Origin: Cognataquiflexum aquatile | GTDB lineage: Bacteria; Bacteroidota; Bacteroidia; Cytophagales; Cyclobacteriaceae | Direction of reading: 5' to 3' | Assembly: GCF_003316845.1 (NCBI RefSeq) | Contig: NZ_QMIK01000001.1 | Coordinates: 1,488,001-1,552,000 of the forward strand | Length of the DNA stretch: 64,000 nt | Part shown: positions 16,082 through 26,491 of the stretch, one piece after another | How positions within the stretch are numbered: position 1 is the first letter of the stretch | How the letters are laid out: the number at the start of each line of letters is the position of its first letter | Made by a program: the position numbers and the translations under genes | Notes under the pieces: generated by a model | The model's input: only the letters and a program-made list of their open reading frames with translations | Told to the model about the DNA's origin: nothing | The model's database searches: none

Positions 16082-17731
16082 TCATTTCTTATCCACAATC
16101 TCCAATATCGGTTGACCCGTGGCTCCATTCGGCAATCGGATATCAAGCATCATAGAAAGTGTCGGAGCAATGTCGGTGACGGTAGTGTACCTTGAACTTT
16201 CACCTTGTGGAACATTCCATCCCATAAATACAATAGGCACATGGGTGTCGTAAGTATAGCCTGTCCCGTGGGTGGTGCCTTTTTTCCAAAAACTGCTGAT
16301 CCAAGCGGGTTCCAATAGTAAGAGAAGGTCTCCGGATGCTTTATGATTGAATCCCATCTGGAGAAGGTTTTTGTGACCGGTCACGTAATCCATTCTTTTC
16401 ATGTCAGTAGCTGTGTACACTTCCTTGATTCCATCGTACCGATTTAAGAGAAATTCTCCCAATTCACGTTGGATTTTCTCTATTGCAACTCCTTTTTCCT
16501 TGGCCAATGCATGGTTGAGAAAAACCTGCTCATTGGAAAAATTGGAAATCCAATCACCTTCCCCATAATTGATGATGCAGAAACCCTTCATTTGGGTAAG
16601 AACCTGTCTGGTATTGAAGAGGCCTGCAGGTACTTTCTCACTATTCATATACTCTACAATATCTGCAACAGCATGGTCGGCTGTGAGAAATACCACGTAT
16701 TCATCTTTTCCATATTCTTTGTCCAAATAATTAAAAAACTTTTCAAGGTCTTTGTCCAACCGAAGGTAATTATCTTCCAACTCGATAGAACTTGGACCAA
16801 ATCTATGTCCAATGTAATCCGGGGATGAAAAACTGATGGCCAACAGATCTGTTTCTCCCCTTTTTCCTAATTTCTCTCCCTCTATGGCAGCATATGCCAT
16901 ATCCAAAGTCAAGGTATTCCCAAAAGGAGTATTCGCCACCAAACCCAGACCCTCATTATTGGCCATCAGAGCGGGAAGGTCGTAAGGGAATGCTGTCGAA
17001 TCCATCCCGATAAACGGTGCTTCAAATTCATTGTGATCGGAAATGCTCTGGATGTAAGTATCAATAGGGAAAAGTGGCTCCCATTTTGTTGAAAGGTATT
17101 TTTCAGCCAGTTTCTTATCATTGAATTTTTGTACCCAAGCGGGTAATGAGTCATAATAATAGGTTGAAGTCATGAAATTGCCGGTAATGTTGTCAAACCA
17201 ATATGCATCTCCTAAATGACCTGCAGGAAGGGAGGCTCCTCTGTCTTTGATGGCAATACCTACAACTTTTGACCTTTTGTTTGATGCAAATCTCATTTCA
17301 TCCGAGATTGTGGTTGAATACATATTCCGCGGGGAGATTTTCCCGTTTTTAATATCTCCTCCGACGGCACTGACTGTACTGTCTTCAGCACAATACATCG
17401 TCCTGCCAAGGCTTCGCACATACCATTCATTGGCAATGATGCCGTGTATGGCAGGTGTTGTTCCGGTGTAGACAGATGCATGGCCCGGACCAGTAAAGGT
17501 TGGAATGTAGTTGTAATGGGCATTTTTCATCATGAAGCCTTCTTTCATCAACCTCTTGAATCCACCTTCGGTATACCTGTCCTGAAACTTATAAAAATAC
17601 TCTTGCCTCATCTGGTCGACCACAATCCCCACCACAATCTTGGGTTTTGCGGAAGAAGTATTTTTTTGGTTTTGAGCAAAAGCCATGAAGCTAAAAAGTA
17701 CAAACATGAAAATTGTCATCAATTTTTTCAT
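16082..17731 (-). CDS. pafA: Alkaline phosphatase, PafA-like (type I phosphodiesterase superfamily)
   Basis: A secreted phosphomonoesterase with signal peptide MKKLMTIFMFVLFSFMAFAQ. The family resembles the Zn-dependent PafA of Elizabethkingia, which uses a threonine nucleophile; the matching segment is IPTFTGPGHASVYTGTTP. Metal ligands are suggested by VVDQMRQEY at the start, SFSSPDYIGHRFGP and FLTADHAV in the middle, and GTTHGTGYTYDTHVPI near the end. The start is ATG 17731; a TTG at 17740 is in frame but weaker. About 549 residues, close to PafA. It provides inorganic phosphate from organic phosphates in the periplasm. It is monocistronic and divergent from the peptidase gene. Confidence 0.92.
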   Translation of the reverse strand: MKKLMTIFMFVLFSFMAFAQNQKNTSSAKPKIVVGIVVDQMRQEYFYKFQDRYTEGGFKRLMKEGFMMKNAHYNYIPTFTGPGHASVYTGTTPAIHGIIANEWYVRSLGRTMYCAEDSTVSAVGGDIKNGKISPRNMYSTTISDEMRFASNKRSKVVGIAIKDRGASLPAGHLGDAYWFDNITGNFMTSTYYYDSLPAWVQKFNDKKLAEKYLSTKWEPLFPIDTYIQSISDHNEFEAPFIGMDSTAFPYDLPALMANNEGLGLVANTPFGNTLTLDMAYAAIEGEKLGKRGETDLLAISFSSPDYIGHRFGPSSIELEDNYLRLDKDLEKFFNYLDKEYGKDEYVVFLTADHAVADIVEYMNSEKVPAGLFNTRQVLTQMKGFCIINYGEGDWISNFSNEQVFLNHALAKEKGVAIEKIQRELGEFLLNRYDGIKEVYTATDMKRMDYVTGHKNLLQMGFNHKASGDLLLLLEPAWISSFWKKGTTHGTGYTYDTHVPIVFMGWNVPQGESSRYTTVTDIAPTLSMMLDIRLPNGATGQPILEIVDKK

Positions 17732-17902
17732 TCTCAACAATGGTTTAAATTTTGGTAAATATATGGATTTACAAATTGGAAGCTTTTTTCCAACTTGTCA
17801 ATCGGCAGGAATTATTTAGGATCGGATCTGATTTTTCATGGTTGGTTTACTTTTTTATAAAAGTGACGCTATATTTCCTTCCTAATCCAACATTCTGAAT
17901 AA

Positions 17903-19324
17903 ATGAAATTCCAAACCAAGCTCCTTTGCCTTTTTGCATTCCTAACTTTCATTTCATCCGTAAACAACCTTTCTGCCCAATCCTTTTTCGATGATGGTTT
18001 GAGTCCCGAATTTCACAAAGGCCGCAGGGAAGCACTGAGGGCTTTGTTGCCTGAAAATTCGGCAGCTGTTTTCTTCAACAATCCAGTCAAAAACAGGTCC
18101 AACGACACTGATTTTACCTATAGACCAAACTCCGATTTTTATTATTTCACCGGTTTCAGGGAGCCGAATTCTGCCTTGATCGTCTTCAAAACGCCGCAAA
18201 CCATCGATGGCAAATCAGTCAATGAAATCATCTATATCCAACCCAAAGATCCTGCAAAGGAACAATGGGACGGAGAAAGATTGGGTGTGGAAGGAGTCAA
18301 AGAAAAGCTCGGATTTGAGCATGTTTATCTTTATTCAGATTTTCTAAAAAATCCTGTAATTGACCTGAAGCAACTGAAAAGCGTGCTTTCTTTTGACCTC
18401 GGTGAAATTGAAAGAAATGACTACAACAATCCTCTAAAGGCCATGGTCACTGCCTTGAAATCAGCCCATTCTACACCTTTGAAGCCTGCAGATATGGCGC
18501 TGAACAATATCATGGAAAGGATGAGGGTGATCAAAACCGAGGAAGAAATCAAAATTCTGCGAAAAGCAGTCGCTATCTCAGGTTATGGACATATGGAAGC
18601 GTTCAGATCTATCCAACCCGGCACGACTGAAAGGGGAATCCAAGGCGCACATGAATTTGTCCATAAGGCCATGGGCGCAGAATATGTCGGTTATGGTTCA
18701 ATTGTCGGTTCGGGCAACAACTCCACTATTCTGCACTATGTTGACAATGGTGTAGTTAATCTCCGGGAAGGAGTCGTGTTGATGGACGTAGGCGCGGAAT
18801 ACAGAGGCTATTCCGGTGACATCACAAGAACAGCACCGGTCAAAGGTGTTTTTTCTCCTGAAGAAAAAGCCATTTATGAAATTGTCCTGAAAGCCTTGGA
18901 AGCCGGCACAAAGGCTTGTACGGTTGGCGCTGATTATAGAGAAGTCGATGCCGTCGCCCGCAAGGTGATTGACGAAGGACTTGTGAAGTTGGGCTTGGTC
19001 AAAGCGGGTGAACGCCATCCTTATTTTCCGCATGGTATCGGGCATCATTTAGGTCTGGATGTGCATGACCGGGGTGCTTATGGCATTTTGGAACCAGGAA
19101 TGATCTTGACCATAGAACCGGGCATATACATTCCTGAAGGCAGTCAGGTAGATCCCAAATGGTGGAAAATAGGTATCAGGATCGAAGACAATATTCTCAT
19201 CACCAAGGAAGGTAATGAAAACCTGAGTGAATTTGTACCTAGAACCATTGCCGACATCGAAAAACTGATGAAGGAGGAAGGTCTTCTTCAAAAAACAGGA
19301 CTTCCAAATTTGGATGGAAAATAA
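17903..19324 (+). CDS. Secreted Xaa-Pro aminopeptidase (aminopeptidase P, M24 family)
   Basis: It removes N-terminal residues preceding proline. A signal peptide of 26 residues (ending NNLSAQ) exports it. The N-terminal creatinase-like domain (RREALRALLPENSAAVFF, YRPNSDFYYFTGF) is followed by the pita-bread catalytic domain. Metal ligands are in DVGAEYRGYSGDITRT, HGIGHHLGLDVHD, LTIEPGIY and GIRIEDNIL. Length 473, typical for aminopeptidase P with a secretion signal. A hairpin terminator follows at 19367. Confidence 0.93.
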   Translation: MKFQTKLLCLFAFLTFISSVNNLSAQSFFDDGLSPEFHKGRREALRALLPENSAAVFFNNPVKNRSNDTDFTYRPNSDFYYFTGFREPNSALIVFKTPQTIDGKSVNEIIYIQPKDPAKEQWDGERLGVEGVKEKLGFEHVYLYSDFLKNPVIDLKQLKSVLSFDLGEIERNDYNNPLKAMVTALKSAHSTPLKPADMALNNIMERMRVIKTEEEIKILRKAVAISGYGHMEAFRSIQPGTTERGIQGAHEFVHKAMGAEYVGYGSIVGSGNNSTILHYVDNGVVNLREGVVLMDVGAEYRGYSGDITRTAPVKGVFSPEEKAIYEIVLKALEAGTKACTVGADYREVDAVARKVIDEGLVKLGLVKAGERHPYFPHGIGHHLGLDVHDRGAYGILEPGMILTIEPGIYIPEGSQVDPKWWKIGIRIEDNILITKEGNENLSEFVPRTIADIEKLMKEEGLLQKTGLPNLDGK

Positions 19325-19366
19325 TCCAGACATTCAAAACCTAATGCTTTAAAATAAAGTTGGTAG

Positions 19367-19404
19367 AGGTCAGGAATATATCCAAGTTCCTGACCTTTTT
19401 GTTT
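19367..19404 (+). terminator. Rho-independent terminator after aminopeptidase P
   Basis: AGGTCAGGAA (19367-19376) pairs with TTCCTGACCT (19387-19396), followed by T-rich sequence. Confidence 0.85.
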
Positions 19405-19416
19405 TAATTTTGAACC

Positions 19417-20289
19417 ATGAGCGCCACAACCAAAGCCAAAAGACTTTCATTTTGGAGTCTTCTCAAAATCAGCAGACCTCTCAATCTGGTGATTGTGGCT
19501 TTTGCACAACTGATGACTGCGTTTTTTTTGGTGGAGACCACCCGAAAGGGACTTCCTGTGCTTCAAGACATCAACCTTTATCTGATCATCCTGTCCACCG
19601 TCATCCTGACGGCTGCCGGCTACATGATCAATGACTATTATGATGTCAAAATCGACTATGTCAACAAACCAGATGAAGTCATTATCGGCAAAGGGATGAA
19701 GAGACGAGTCGCTATTTTTCTCCATACCATCCTTAACATCAGCGGGGTCGGGATCGGGCTGATAGTCAGTCCAAGGATCGCAGTGATCAACTTCATCGCC
19801 TCTTTTTTACTTTGGCTTTATAGTAATTCCCTGAAACGGCTGCCTTTTATAGGGAATTTCACCGTGGCCTTATTGACAGGAACAGCCATTTGGATGATCG
19901 GGTATTATTATCAAAAGTCCGAACTGTTGGTCTTGACATACGCCATTTTTGCTTTTTTTATCAACCTGATCCGAGAAATCATCAAAGACATCGAAGACAG
20001 GCAAGGCGACAGAAAACACGGTTGCCGTACACTTCCGATCGTTTTTGGCTTCCGCAATACCAAAAGGATCATTTTCATGATCGCCTTTTGCTTTATCAGC
20101 GCGATTTTAGTGGTGACTTTTAAGATCAATAATACCCAGCTTTACTTTTACTTTGGAGGTCTGAGTATCCTCTTTTTTATTTTTATGTACAAAATCTACA
20201 TGGCTGACCGTAAAGCCCATTTCACCCAACTGAGTATTCTTTCCAAAATGCTGATGTTTACAGGGATTTTGAGCATGGCTTTTTTGTAG
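19417..20289 (+). CDS. UbiA-family prenyltransferase (geranylgeranylglycerol-phosphate geranylgeranyltransferase-like)
   Basis: An integral-membrane prenyltransferase of 290 residues with about eight hydrophobic helices. The two Asp-rich motifs that bind prenyl diphosphate via Mg are MINDYYDVKIDYVNKPDE (NDxxD) and KDIEDRQGDRKHGCRTLP (DxxED). In Bacteroidota such proteins are usually named geranylgeranylglycerol-phosphate geranylgeranyltransferase, after archaeal lipid enzymes; the real acceptor here is not known. Quinone-pathway members (MenA, UbiA, COX10) remain alternatives. It is followed 207 bp later by purN, with a short word repeat in the gap. Confidence 0.85.
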   Translation: MSATTKAKRLSFWSLLKISRPLNLVIVAFAQLMTAFFLVETTRKGLPVLQDINLYLIILSTVILTAAGYMINDYYDVKIDYVNKPDEVIIGKGMKRRVAIFLHTILNISGVGIGLIVSPRIAVINFIASFLLWLYSNSLKRLPFIGNFTVALLTGTAIWMIGYYYQKSELLVLTYAIFAFFINLIREIIKDIEDRQGDRKHGCRTLPIVFGFRNTKRIIFMIAFCFISAILVVTFKINNTQLYFYFGGLSILFFIFMYKIYMADRKAHFTQLSILSKMLMFTGILSMAFL

Positions 20290-20311
20290 GTTAGATTTGA
20301 GATTTGAGATC
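20289..20311. repeat. Short GAGATTT word repeat
   Basis: TTAGATTTGAGATTTGAGAT directly after the prenyltransferase stop repeats the word type of 6007-6073. Confidence 0.6.
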
Positions 20312-20496
20312 AAAAAAACCGAATTCAAGAAGTGATTCCATTTTTGCTTTGAGTTCAAAACATATCTTGGTTAAAATTGCATTGGGTTCAGAACAATAAT
20401 TATCAGAAAAAACCTTGGATGATTTATTCCAGGATTTAAAAGGAATTTTAGATACCAATCCTCTATTTTTACGGCTTCAAAAAAAGCCAAGCAATC

Positions 20497-21054
20497 TTGA
20501 AAAAAATAGCCATCCTAGCTTCCGGTAGCGGTACCAATGCCGAAAAGATCATGGAGTATTTCCAAAACTCCTCAAAAGTCCAAGTGGTCCTTGTGGCTTC
20601 AAACAAAAAAGATGCTTTCGTGCTTGAAAGGGCTAAAAAATTTCAGGTTCCTACTTATACTTTTTCAAAATCAGAACTTGAATCCGGAATACTCACCGAC
20701 CAACTCCAGACCTTAGGAGTCGATTTGGTAGTATTGGCGGGCTTTCTTCTCAAAATTCCCGATAATCTCATCCAAGCTTTCCCAGATCAAATAGTCAACA
20801 TCCACCCTGCCTTATTACCAAACTACGGAGGAAAAGGAATGTATGGTGCCCATGTACACCAAGCTGTGAAAGATGCAGGGGATGCTGAAACAGGAATCAC
20901 CATACACTTGGTCAATGAACATTATGATGAAGGTAAAATTATCTTTCAGGCCGCTGTGCCGGTCAATCCTACCGATAGCCCCGATGATATTGCCCACAAA
21001 GTCCACCAACTCGAGCACAAATACTTCCCAAATGTGATTGAAAGCCTGCTATAA
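20497..21054 (+). CDS. purN: Phosphoribosylglycinamide formyltransferase (PurN)
   Basis: It transfers the formyl group of 10-formyl-tetrahydrofolate to GAR in purine synthesis. The start must be TTG 20497, because the conserved IAILASGSGTNAEKI begins four codons later and no ATG or GTG precedes it in frame. Other motifs: LVVLAGFLLKIP, the catalytic Asn-His in IVNIHPALLPNYGG, and the Asp of HYDEGKIIFQ. Length 185 is normal. A small hairpin GGCTT/AAGCC (20474-20489) sits just upstream of the TTG and may modulate translation. purH follows, so the two purine genes are neighbours. Confidence 0.93.
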   Translation: MKKIAILASGSGTNAEKIMEYFQNSSKVQVVLVASNKKDAFVLERAKKFQVPTYTFSKSELESGILTDQLQTLGVDLVVLAGFLLKIPDNLIQAFPDQIVNIHPALLPNYGGKGMYGAHVHQAVKDAGDAETGITIHLVNEHYDEGKIIFQAAVPVNPTDSPDDIAHKVHQLEHKYFPNVIESLL

Positions 21055-21068
21055 TCCCTTGGTTTTCC

Positions 21069-21076
21069 TACCTTTG
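21069..21076 (+). promoter_or_regulatory. Candidate Bacteroidota -7 box for purH
   Basis: TACCTTTG matches the Bacteroidota consensus TAnnTTTG, about 90 bp before the purH start. No convincing -33 TTG at the usual spacing was found, so the call is tentative. Confidence 0.4.
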
Positions 21077-21162
21077 CGACTTGAAAAATTTCCAATAAAT
21101 AAATCACCCCATTGGCACACTATTTCTGTTCTGAAAAGTGACTTTGTGGGATTCATTCAAAC

Positions 21163-22689
21163 ATGGCTACCAAAAAAATACAATCCGCCCTCATTTCGGT
21201 CTATTACAAAGACAATCTTGAACCTATCATTGCCCAACTGAAAGCACAAGGAGTGACCATTTACTCCACAGGCGGCACTCAGGCTTTTATCGAACAACAA
21301 GGTGCTGAAGTCATCCCTGTAGAGGAACTGACAGGCTATCCGTCAATATTCGGAGGACGTGTAAAAACCCTTCATCCAAAGATTTTTGGAGGAATTCTGC
21401 ACCGAAGAGACCATTCCGGAGATATTTCCCAAGCCACTGAGTTTGATATTCCGGCAATTGACCTGGTGATCGTGGACTTGTATCCATTTGAAGAAACTGT
21501 CGCCTCAGGTGCTTCCGAAGCGGATATCATCGAAAAAATAGACATCGGAGGCATTTCCCTCATCCGTGCAGCAGCCAAAAACTTCAAGGATGTCGTCATC
21601 ATCGCCTCCAAAGGACAATATGCTGAACTTGAAGAAAGACTAAGCCTACAGGACGGCGCAACGACTTTGGAAGACAGACGTTATTTTGCAGCTCAGGCAT
21701 TTCAGGTTTCTTCGAATTATGATACCCATATTTTCAACTTTTTCAACCAAACTGAAAATATCCCTGCCCTCAAAATCTCTGAAACGAAAGCCAAGGCATT
21801 ACGCTACGGAGAAAACCCACATCAGGCCGCCCATTTCTACGGAGACATGGAGGCTTTGTTTGACCAATTGAACGGAAAAGAACTTTCCTATAACAACTTG
21901 GTGGATGTGGATGCAGCAGTTGCTTTGATTGCTGAATTTGAAGGAGAAACGGCATTTGCCATTCTAAAACATACCAATGCCTGCGGTGTGGCAACTGCCA
22001 AAACTGTTCAGGAAGCTTACAAAAAAGCATTTGAAGCGGATACCACTTCCGCCTTTGGAGGTGTTTTAATCACCAACCAAAACGTAGACCTTGCGGCAGC
22101 TGAAGAAATGCACAGCCTTTTCTTTGAAGTGCTGATTGCTCCTTCTTTTGACGAAGATGCCTTGGCATTGCTCAAAGGGAAGAAAAACAGAATCCTCCTC
22201 AGGCAGAAAATCCAAATCGAAGGCACCAAGCAAATCAAAACTTTGCTCAATGGCATCATCGAACAGGACAAAGATCTGAAGACCGAAACCAAAGCCGACT
22301 TCAAAGTAGTGACCAAAATCACCCCAACGAACGAAGAACAGGACGCCTTGGTATTTGCTGCCAAAGTCTGTAAGCATACCAAATCCAATACGATCATCCT
22401 GAGCAACAGCAACCAATTGTTTGCTTCGGGAGTGGGACAGACATCAAGGGTGGACGCACTGAGACAAGCCATCGAAAAAGCGAAGTCATTTGGCTTTGAG
22501 CTGAAAGGTGCCGTGATGGCTTCAGACGCATTTTTCCCTTTTCCTGATTGCGTAGAAATCGCCCATGAAGCAGGCATCACCGCTGTCGTCCAACCTGGCG
22601 GATCCATCAAGGACCAAGACAGCGTCGACTTCTGTGATGCACATGGCATAAGCATGGTGATGACAGGTGTGAGACATTTCAAGCATTGA
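21163..22689 (+). CDS. purH: Bifunctional AICAR formyltransferase / IMP cyclohydrolase
   Basis: It catalyses the last two steps of IMP synthesis. The N-terminal cyclohydrolase domain (methylglyoxal-synthase-like, about residues 1-130) shows STGGTQAFIE, GGRVKTLHPKIFGG and KIDIGGISLIRAAAKNF. The C-terminal AICARFT domain has LRYGENPHQAAHFYG, ILKHTNACGVA, SNTIILSN, GVGQTSRVDA and SDAFFPFPDCVEIA. Length 508 is typical. It lies 108 bp after purN and ends at a strong terminator. Confidence 0.96.
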   Translation: MATKKIQSALISVYYKDNLEPIIAQLKAQGVTIYSTGGTQAFIEQQGAEVIPVEELTGYPSIFGGRVKTLHPKIFGGILHRRDHSGDISQATEFDIPAIDLVIVDLYPFEETVASGASEADIIEKIDIGGISLIRAAAKNFKDVVIIASKGQYAELEERLSLQDGATTLEDRRYFAAQAFQVSSNYDTHIFNFFNQTENIPALKISETKAKALRYGENPHQAAHFYGDMEALFDQLNGKELSYNNLVDVDAAVALIAEFEGETAFAILKHTNACGVATAKTVQEAYKKAFEADTTSAFGGVLITNQNVDLAAAEEMHSLFFEVLIAPSFDEDALALLKGKKNRILLRQKIQIEGTKQIKTLLNGIIEQDKDLKTETKADFKVVTKITPTNEEQDALVFAAKVCKHTKSNTIILSNSNQLFASGVGQTSRVDALRQAIEKAKSFGFELKGAVMASDAFFPFPDCVEIAHEAGITAVVQPGGSIKDQDSVDFCDAHGISMVMTGVRHFKH

Positions 22690-22716
22690 TTTGCGAGAAG
22701 CCAGAGATTAGAAACG

Positions 22717-22752
22717 AGACCGTTTGAAAACATTTCAGACGGTCTTTTCTTT
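22717..22752 (+). terminator. Rho-independent terminator after purH
   Basis: AGACCGTTTGAAA pairs with TTTCAGACGGTCT (22717-22745) with a short loop, followed by T-rich sequence. Confidence 0.88.
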
Positions 22753-22942
22753 TTAAACCACTGGAATACTTGGAAAACCTGATTGACACCCAACAAAACC
22801 TGATTGATTTTTTACCATCAGGAGATCAATTGAATATTAAAGGCTTATCCCAACCCATTTCTTTTCATTCCCGATTTCTATTTTCTATTTTGCGTCTTCA
22901 TTTTAAATACCTTTATTCTTTGGTATTCCGTACCCTTATATT

Positions 22943-24433
22943 ATGACCCATAATCTAAAAATCTACAACACTCTTTCCCGCAAGAAAGAAGATTTTGAAC
23001 CGATCAACCCCCCTTTTGTTGGCATGTATGTCTGCGGACCTACCGTATACGGAGATGCGCATCTAGGCCATGCGAGACCGGCAATCACTTTTGATACTGT
23101 CAATAGATACCTTACGCATCTTGGCTATCGTGTACGCTATGTCCGAAACATCACAGATGTAGGACATTTGCAGGGTGATGCGGATGAGGGCGAGGACAAA
23201 ATTGCCAAAAAAGCAAAATTGGAGCAATTGGAACCGATGGAAGTGGCGCAGCAATATACTGACACTTACCACCGTGACATGGAGGCGCTCAATACATGGA
23301 AGCCGAGCATTGAACCAAGGGCAACAGGGCATATTCCTGAGCAGATCACTTTGGTTGAGAACATTTTGAAAGAAGGTTTGGCGTATGTTGTCAATGGATC
23401 GGTATATTTTGATGTATTGAAATACAATGAAACGTACGAATATGGAAAGCTTTCAGGCCGGGTTTTGGACGAGCTGATCAGCGGAAGCCGTGACCTTGAC
23501 GGACAGGGCGAGAAAAGAAATTCTGTTGATTTTGCATTGTGGAAAAATGCTTCTCCCGAGCATTTGATGAAATGGGAATCACCTTGGGGTACGGGCTTCC
23601 CGGGTTGGCACCTCGAGTGTACTGCCATGAGTTCCAAGTACCTTGGAAAGCAGTTTGACATCCACGGAGGCGGAATGGATTTGATGTTTCCGCACCATGA
23701 ATGTGAAATTGCACAGGGCAATGCCTGCAACCATCAGGACCCTGCCAAGTATTGGATGCATAACAATATGATCACCATCAATGGACAGAAGATGGGCAAA
23801 TCATTGGGTAATTTCATTACCCTTCAGGAGCTTTTCACCGGAGACCACAAACTCCTGGAACAAGCCTATAGCCCGATGACGATCCGTTATTTCATATTGA
23901 CGGCACACTATCGGTCCACTTTGGATTTCTCCAATGATGCCCTGAAAGCCGCCCAAAAAGGATATAAGAAAATCATCAATGGTTTAAGGATTGCAAAAAA
24001 ATTGGAATTTGAGGCGGATGATTCTCAAACATTGGATGCGGAGCAGGTCAAGCAAGTAGAAAGCAGCATCAGCAATGCATACCGTGCAATGGATGATGAC
24101 TTCAATACAGCCCAGGCGATTGGTCATATTTTCAATTTGTTGAAAAAAATCAATTCTGTCTATACTGGTCAGTTGAATGTAGCTGTATTTGGCAAGGATA
24201 TTTTTGACCAAATGATCCAGACCTATGTGATTTTTGTAGAAAAAATATTGGGTCTAAAAGAAGAAGTTGCCAATAACCAACAGGGGCTTTTGGAGGTTCT
24301 GCTGAAACTTTATACCGAATCAAAAACCGCCCGCAACTATGCCAAAGTGGATGAAATAAGGGTGGGTTTGAAGGAATTGGGCATCGTAGTTAAAGATATG
24401 AAAGACAAAATCGATTGGGCATATGAAGAATAG
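22943..24433 (+). CDS. cysS: Cysteinyl-tRNA synthetase
   Basis: A class I synthetase that charges tRNA-Cys. The HIGH-type motif is AHLGHARP just after the zinc Cys in [10 protein letters not shown]. Further zinc ligands come from WHLECTAMS and HHECE, the KMSKS motif is KMGKSLGN, and a DALR-like helical domain closes the protein at residue 496. It overlaps the following lipoprotein gene by 11 bp, so the two are probably cotranscribed. Confidence 0.96.
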   Translation: MTHNLKIYNTLSRKKEDFEPINPPFVGMYVCGPTVYGDAHLGHARPAITFDTVNRYLTHLGYRVRYVRNITDVGHLQGDADEGEDKIAKKAKLEQLEPMEVAQQYTDTYHRDMEALNTWKPSIEPRATGHIPEQITLVENILKEGLAYVVNGSVYFDVLKYNETYEYGKLSGRVLDELISGSRDLDGQGEKRNSVDFALWKNASPEHLMKWESPWGTGFPGWHLECTAMSSKYLGKQFDIHGGGMDLMFPHHECEIAQGNACNHQDPAKYWMHNNMITINGQKMGKSLGNFITLQELFTGDHKLLEQAYSPMTIRYFILTAHYRSTLDFSNDALKAAQKGYKKIINGLRIAKKLEFEADDSQTLDAEQVKQVESSISNAYRAMDDDFNTAQAIGHIFNLLKKINSVYTGQLNVAVFGKDIFDQMIQTYVIFVEKILGLKEEVANNQQGLLEVLLKLYTESKTARNYAKVDEIRVGLKELGIVVKDMKDKIDWAYEE

Positions 24434-25403
24434 ATGGGGATTAATCCTTCTTTTCGTTGTTTTCCTATGGTCATGTGGCAGTGACAAAACAACTGAAACC
24501 TCTCAGGTACCCGTTGTTTACAAGCCCGTTCCAGAATTTGTGACTGACTCCGCCTATGCTTATATCCAAAAACAGGTGGATTTTGGTCCAAGAGTTCCCA
24601 ATACTGAACCTCATAAAAAAACAAAAGAGTGGCTTGTCCAAAAATTTGAAAGCTTTGGATTGGACGTTCAGACACAGGATTTTCAGGCCAAAACCTATGA
24701 CAATCAACTTTGGAATCTGACCAATGTCATCGCTTCTTATAATCCCTCTGCAAAAAAACGGGTTTTATTGGCGGCTCATTGGGATACAAGAAGAATCGCC
24801 GACAAAGACACCGAAAGGATTGGCGAACCAATAGATGGTGCCAATGACGGCGGTTCGGGTGTCGGTGTGCTCTTGGAGATTGCCAGAATTATTAGCATTG
24901 CAGAGCAAAAACCTGAAATAGGGATAGATTTTATCCTTTTTGACGGGGAAGATGATGGAGAACCTGAACATACCTCCTTTTCCAAAAATGCACAGGTTTG
25001 GTGGTGTCTCGGTTCTCAGCATTGGTCGAAAAATCCTCACCAAGCAGGCTATTCAGCCTACTACGGCATATTGGTAGATCTTGTAGGGGCAAAAGGTGCG
25101 AGGTTCTACAAAGAGGGCAATTCCATGCGCTATGCCAAAAACATTGTCAATAAAGTGTGGAATTTTGCCTCAGAATTGGGATATTCAGACTTCTTTATCA
25201 TGGAAAATGCTCCAGAAATCATCGACGACCATGTTTTTGTGAATAGAGATGCAGGGATTCCGATGATAGATATCATTGAATTTTCTCCAAGGGCAGGATT
25301 TGGCCATTACCATCATACCCATATGGACAATATGGAAATAATCGATAAAAGAACACTAAAGGCAGTAGGCCAGACAGTTTTATTCACTGTATACCAAGAA
25401 TAA
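24423..25403 (+). CDS. M28-family peptidase lipoprotein (glutaminyl-cyclase-like)
   Basis: A 326-residue lipoprotein with lipobox LWSC (Cys about 18). The zinc-peptidase core has [11 protein letters not shown] (His/Asp ligand), [15 protein letters not shown] (bridging Asp), [10 protein letters not shown] (catalytic Glu) and a late His in [11 protein letters not shown]. The pattern of [11 protein letters not shown] with [13 protein letters not shown] resembles glutaminyl-peptide cyclotransferases, which share the M28 fold and are common in Bacteroidota, where they may form N-terminal pyroglutamate on exported proteins. An aminopeptidase remains possible. It starts inside the end of cysS. Confidence 0.87.
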   Translation: MKNRWGLILLFVVFLWSCGSDKTTETSQVPVVYKPVPEFVTDSAYAYIQKQVDFGPRVPNTEPHKKTKEWLVQKFESFGLDVQTQDFQAKTYDNQLWNLTNVIASYNPSAKKRVLLAAHWDTRRIADKDTERIGEPIDGANDGGSGVGVLLEIARIISIAEQKPEIGIDFILFDGEDDGEPEHTSFSKNAQVWWCLGSQHWSKNPHQAGYSAYYGILVDLVGAKGARFYKEGNSMRYAKNIVNKVWNFASELGYSDFFIMENAPEIIDDHVFVNRDAGIPMIDIIEFSPRAGFGHYHHTHMDNMEIIDKRTLKAVGQTVLFTVYQE

Positions 25404-25429
25404 AAATCCTATATAACCACCAACAAATC

Positions 25430-26455
25430 ATGAAAAAAGGCCATCAGGTTACAATGAAAGAGATCGCCAAAAAACTTGGCGTGTCGGTCTCTACTGTTTC
25501 CCGGGCGATGAAAGATTCCCCTGAGCTCCATCCCGATACCAAAAAACGTATCGTGGAGATGGCCAAAAGCATGAATTACCAATACAACCTTTTGGCACAA
25601 AGTCTCAGGATCAGCCGAAGCAAGGTTTTGGGGGTCATAGTTCCTGAGTTGACTTCCCATTTTTTCTCTAGCAATATCAGCGGAATACAGGATACTGCAT
25701 ATAAGCGTGGCTACAATATCATGATATGCCAGTCCAATGAATCCTTCGAACAGGAAAAAGCCAACATCAAAACTCTGGTGTCTTCGCAGGTTGACGGTCT
25801 CTTGATTTCCCTCAGCAGGGAGACCAAAACTTACGAACACCTACAGGACATCTATGACCGTGGAATTCCTTTCATCATGTTTGACAGGGTGACTGAAGAA
25901 ATCCCTGTATCCAAAATCACGGTGGACGATGCACATGGGGCCTATTTGGTAGTAAAACATTTATTGGATCAAGGTTGTAGGAAAATAGCTTATTTCTCGG
26001 GACCCGAGGACCTGTATATCAGCAAGAAAAGAAAAGAAGGTTACCTTGAAGCTTTGGCGGAATATGGCATACCGGAAAAAGACAGCAAGGTTTATTTTAC
26101 AGACCTGACCCCAGAGATGAACCGCAAAGTAACTTTGGAAATGCTTGAAAGCGGCGATCTTCCTGACGCCATATTTGCAATGATAGATCCTGTGGCAGTC
26201 GATGTCATGATTGTGTTAAAAGAAAAAGGCATCAAAATACCTGATCAAATCGCACTTGCCGGGTTTACAAACAATCCTACATCGGCAGTGGTGGAACCTT
26301 CCCTCACGACGGTTTCACAACCCGGATATGAAATGGGCCAACTTGCTGCCAATCATTTACTTGACCAGTTGGAAGAAATAGTGTCGGACGATCCACAGTC
26401 ATTTGTGTTATTGACCACTCTTGTTCCAAGAAATTCTTCCAAGAAAAAATTATAA
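25430..26455 (+). CDS. LacI-family transcriptional regulator
   Basis: A sugar-responsive DNA-binding repressor of 341 residues. The helix-turn-helix is KEIAKKLGVSVSTVSRAMKD (about residues 10-29), preceded by the GHQVT leader typical of Bacteroidota members. The hinge is followed by a periplasmic-binding-like effector domain (VLGVIVPELTSHFFSS; AGFTNNPTSAVVEPSLTTV). It sits directly before galM (36 bp) and galK, so it probably controls galactose or galactoside use. The ligand is not known. Confidence 0.92.
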   Translation: MKKGHQVTMKEIAKKLGVSVSTVSRAMKDSPELHPDTKKRIVEMAKSMNYQYNLLAQSLRISRSKVLGVIVPELTSHFFSSNISGIQDTAYKRGYNIMICQSNESFEQEKANIKTLVSSQVDGLLISLSRETKTYEHLQDIYDRGIPFIMFDRVTEEIPVSKITVDDAHGAYLVVKHLLDQGCRKIAYFSGPEDLYISKKRKEGYLEALAEYGIPEKDSKVYFTDLTPEMNRKVTLEMLESGDLPDAIFAMIDPVAVDVMIVLKEKGIKIPDQIALAGFTNNPTSAVVEPSLTTVSQPGYEMGQLAANHLLDQLEEIVSDDPQSFVLLTTLVPRNSSKKKL

Positions 26456-26491
26456 AGCCTTAAATGGCTTTTTTTATAACCAAACCAGCCT

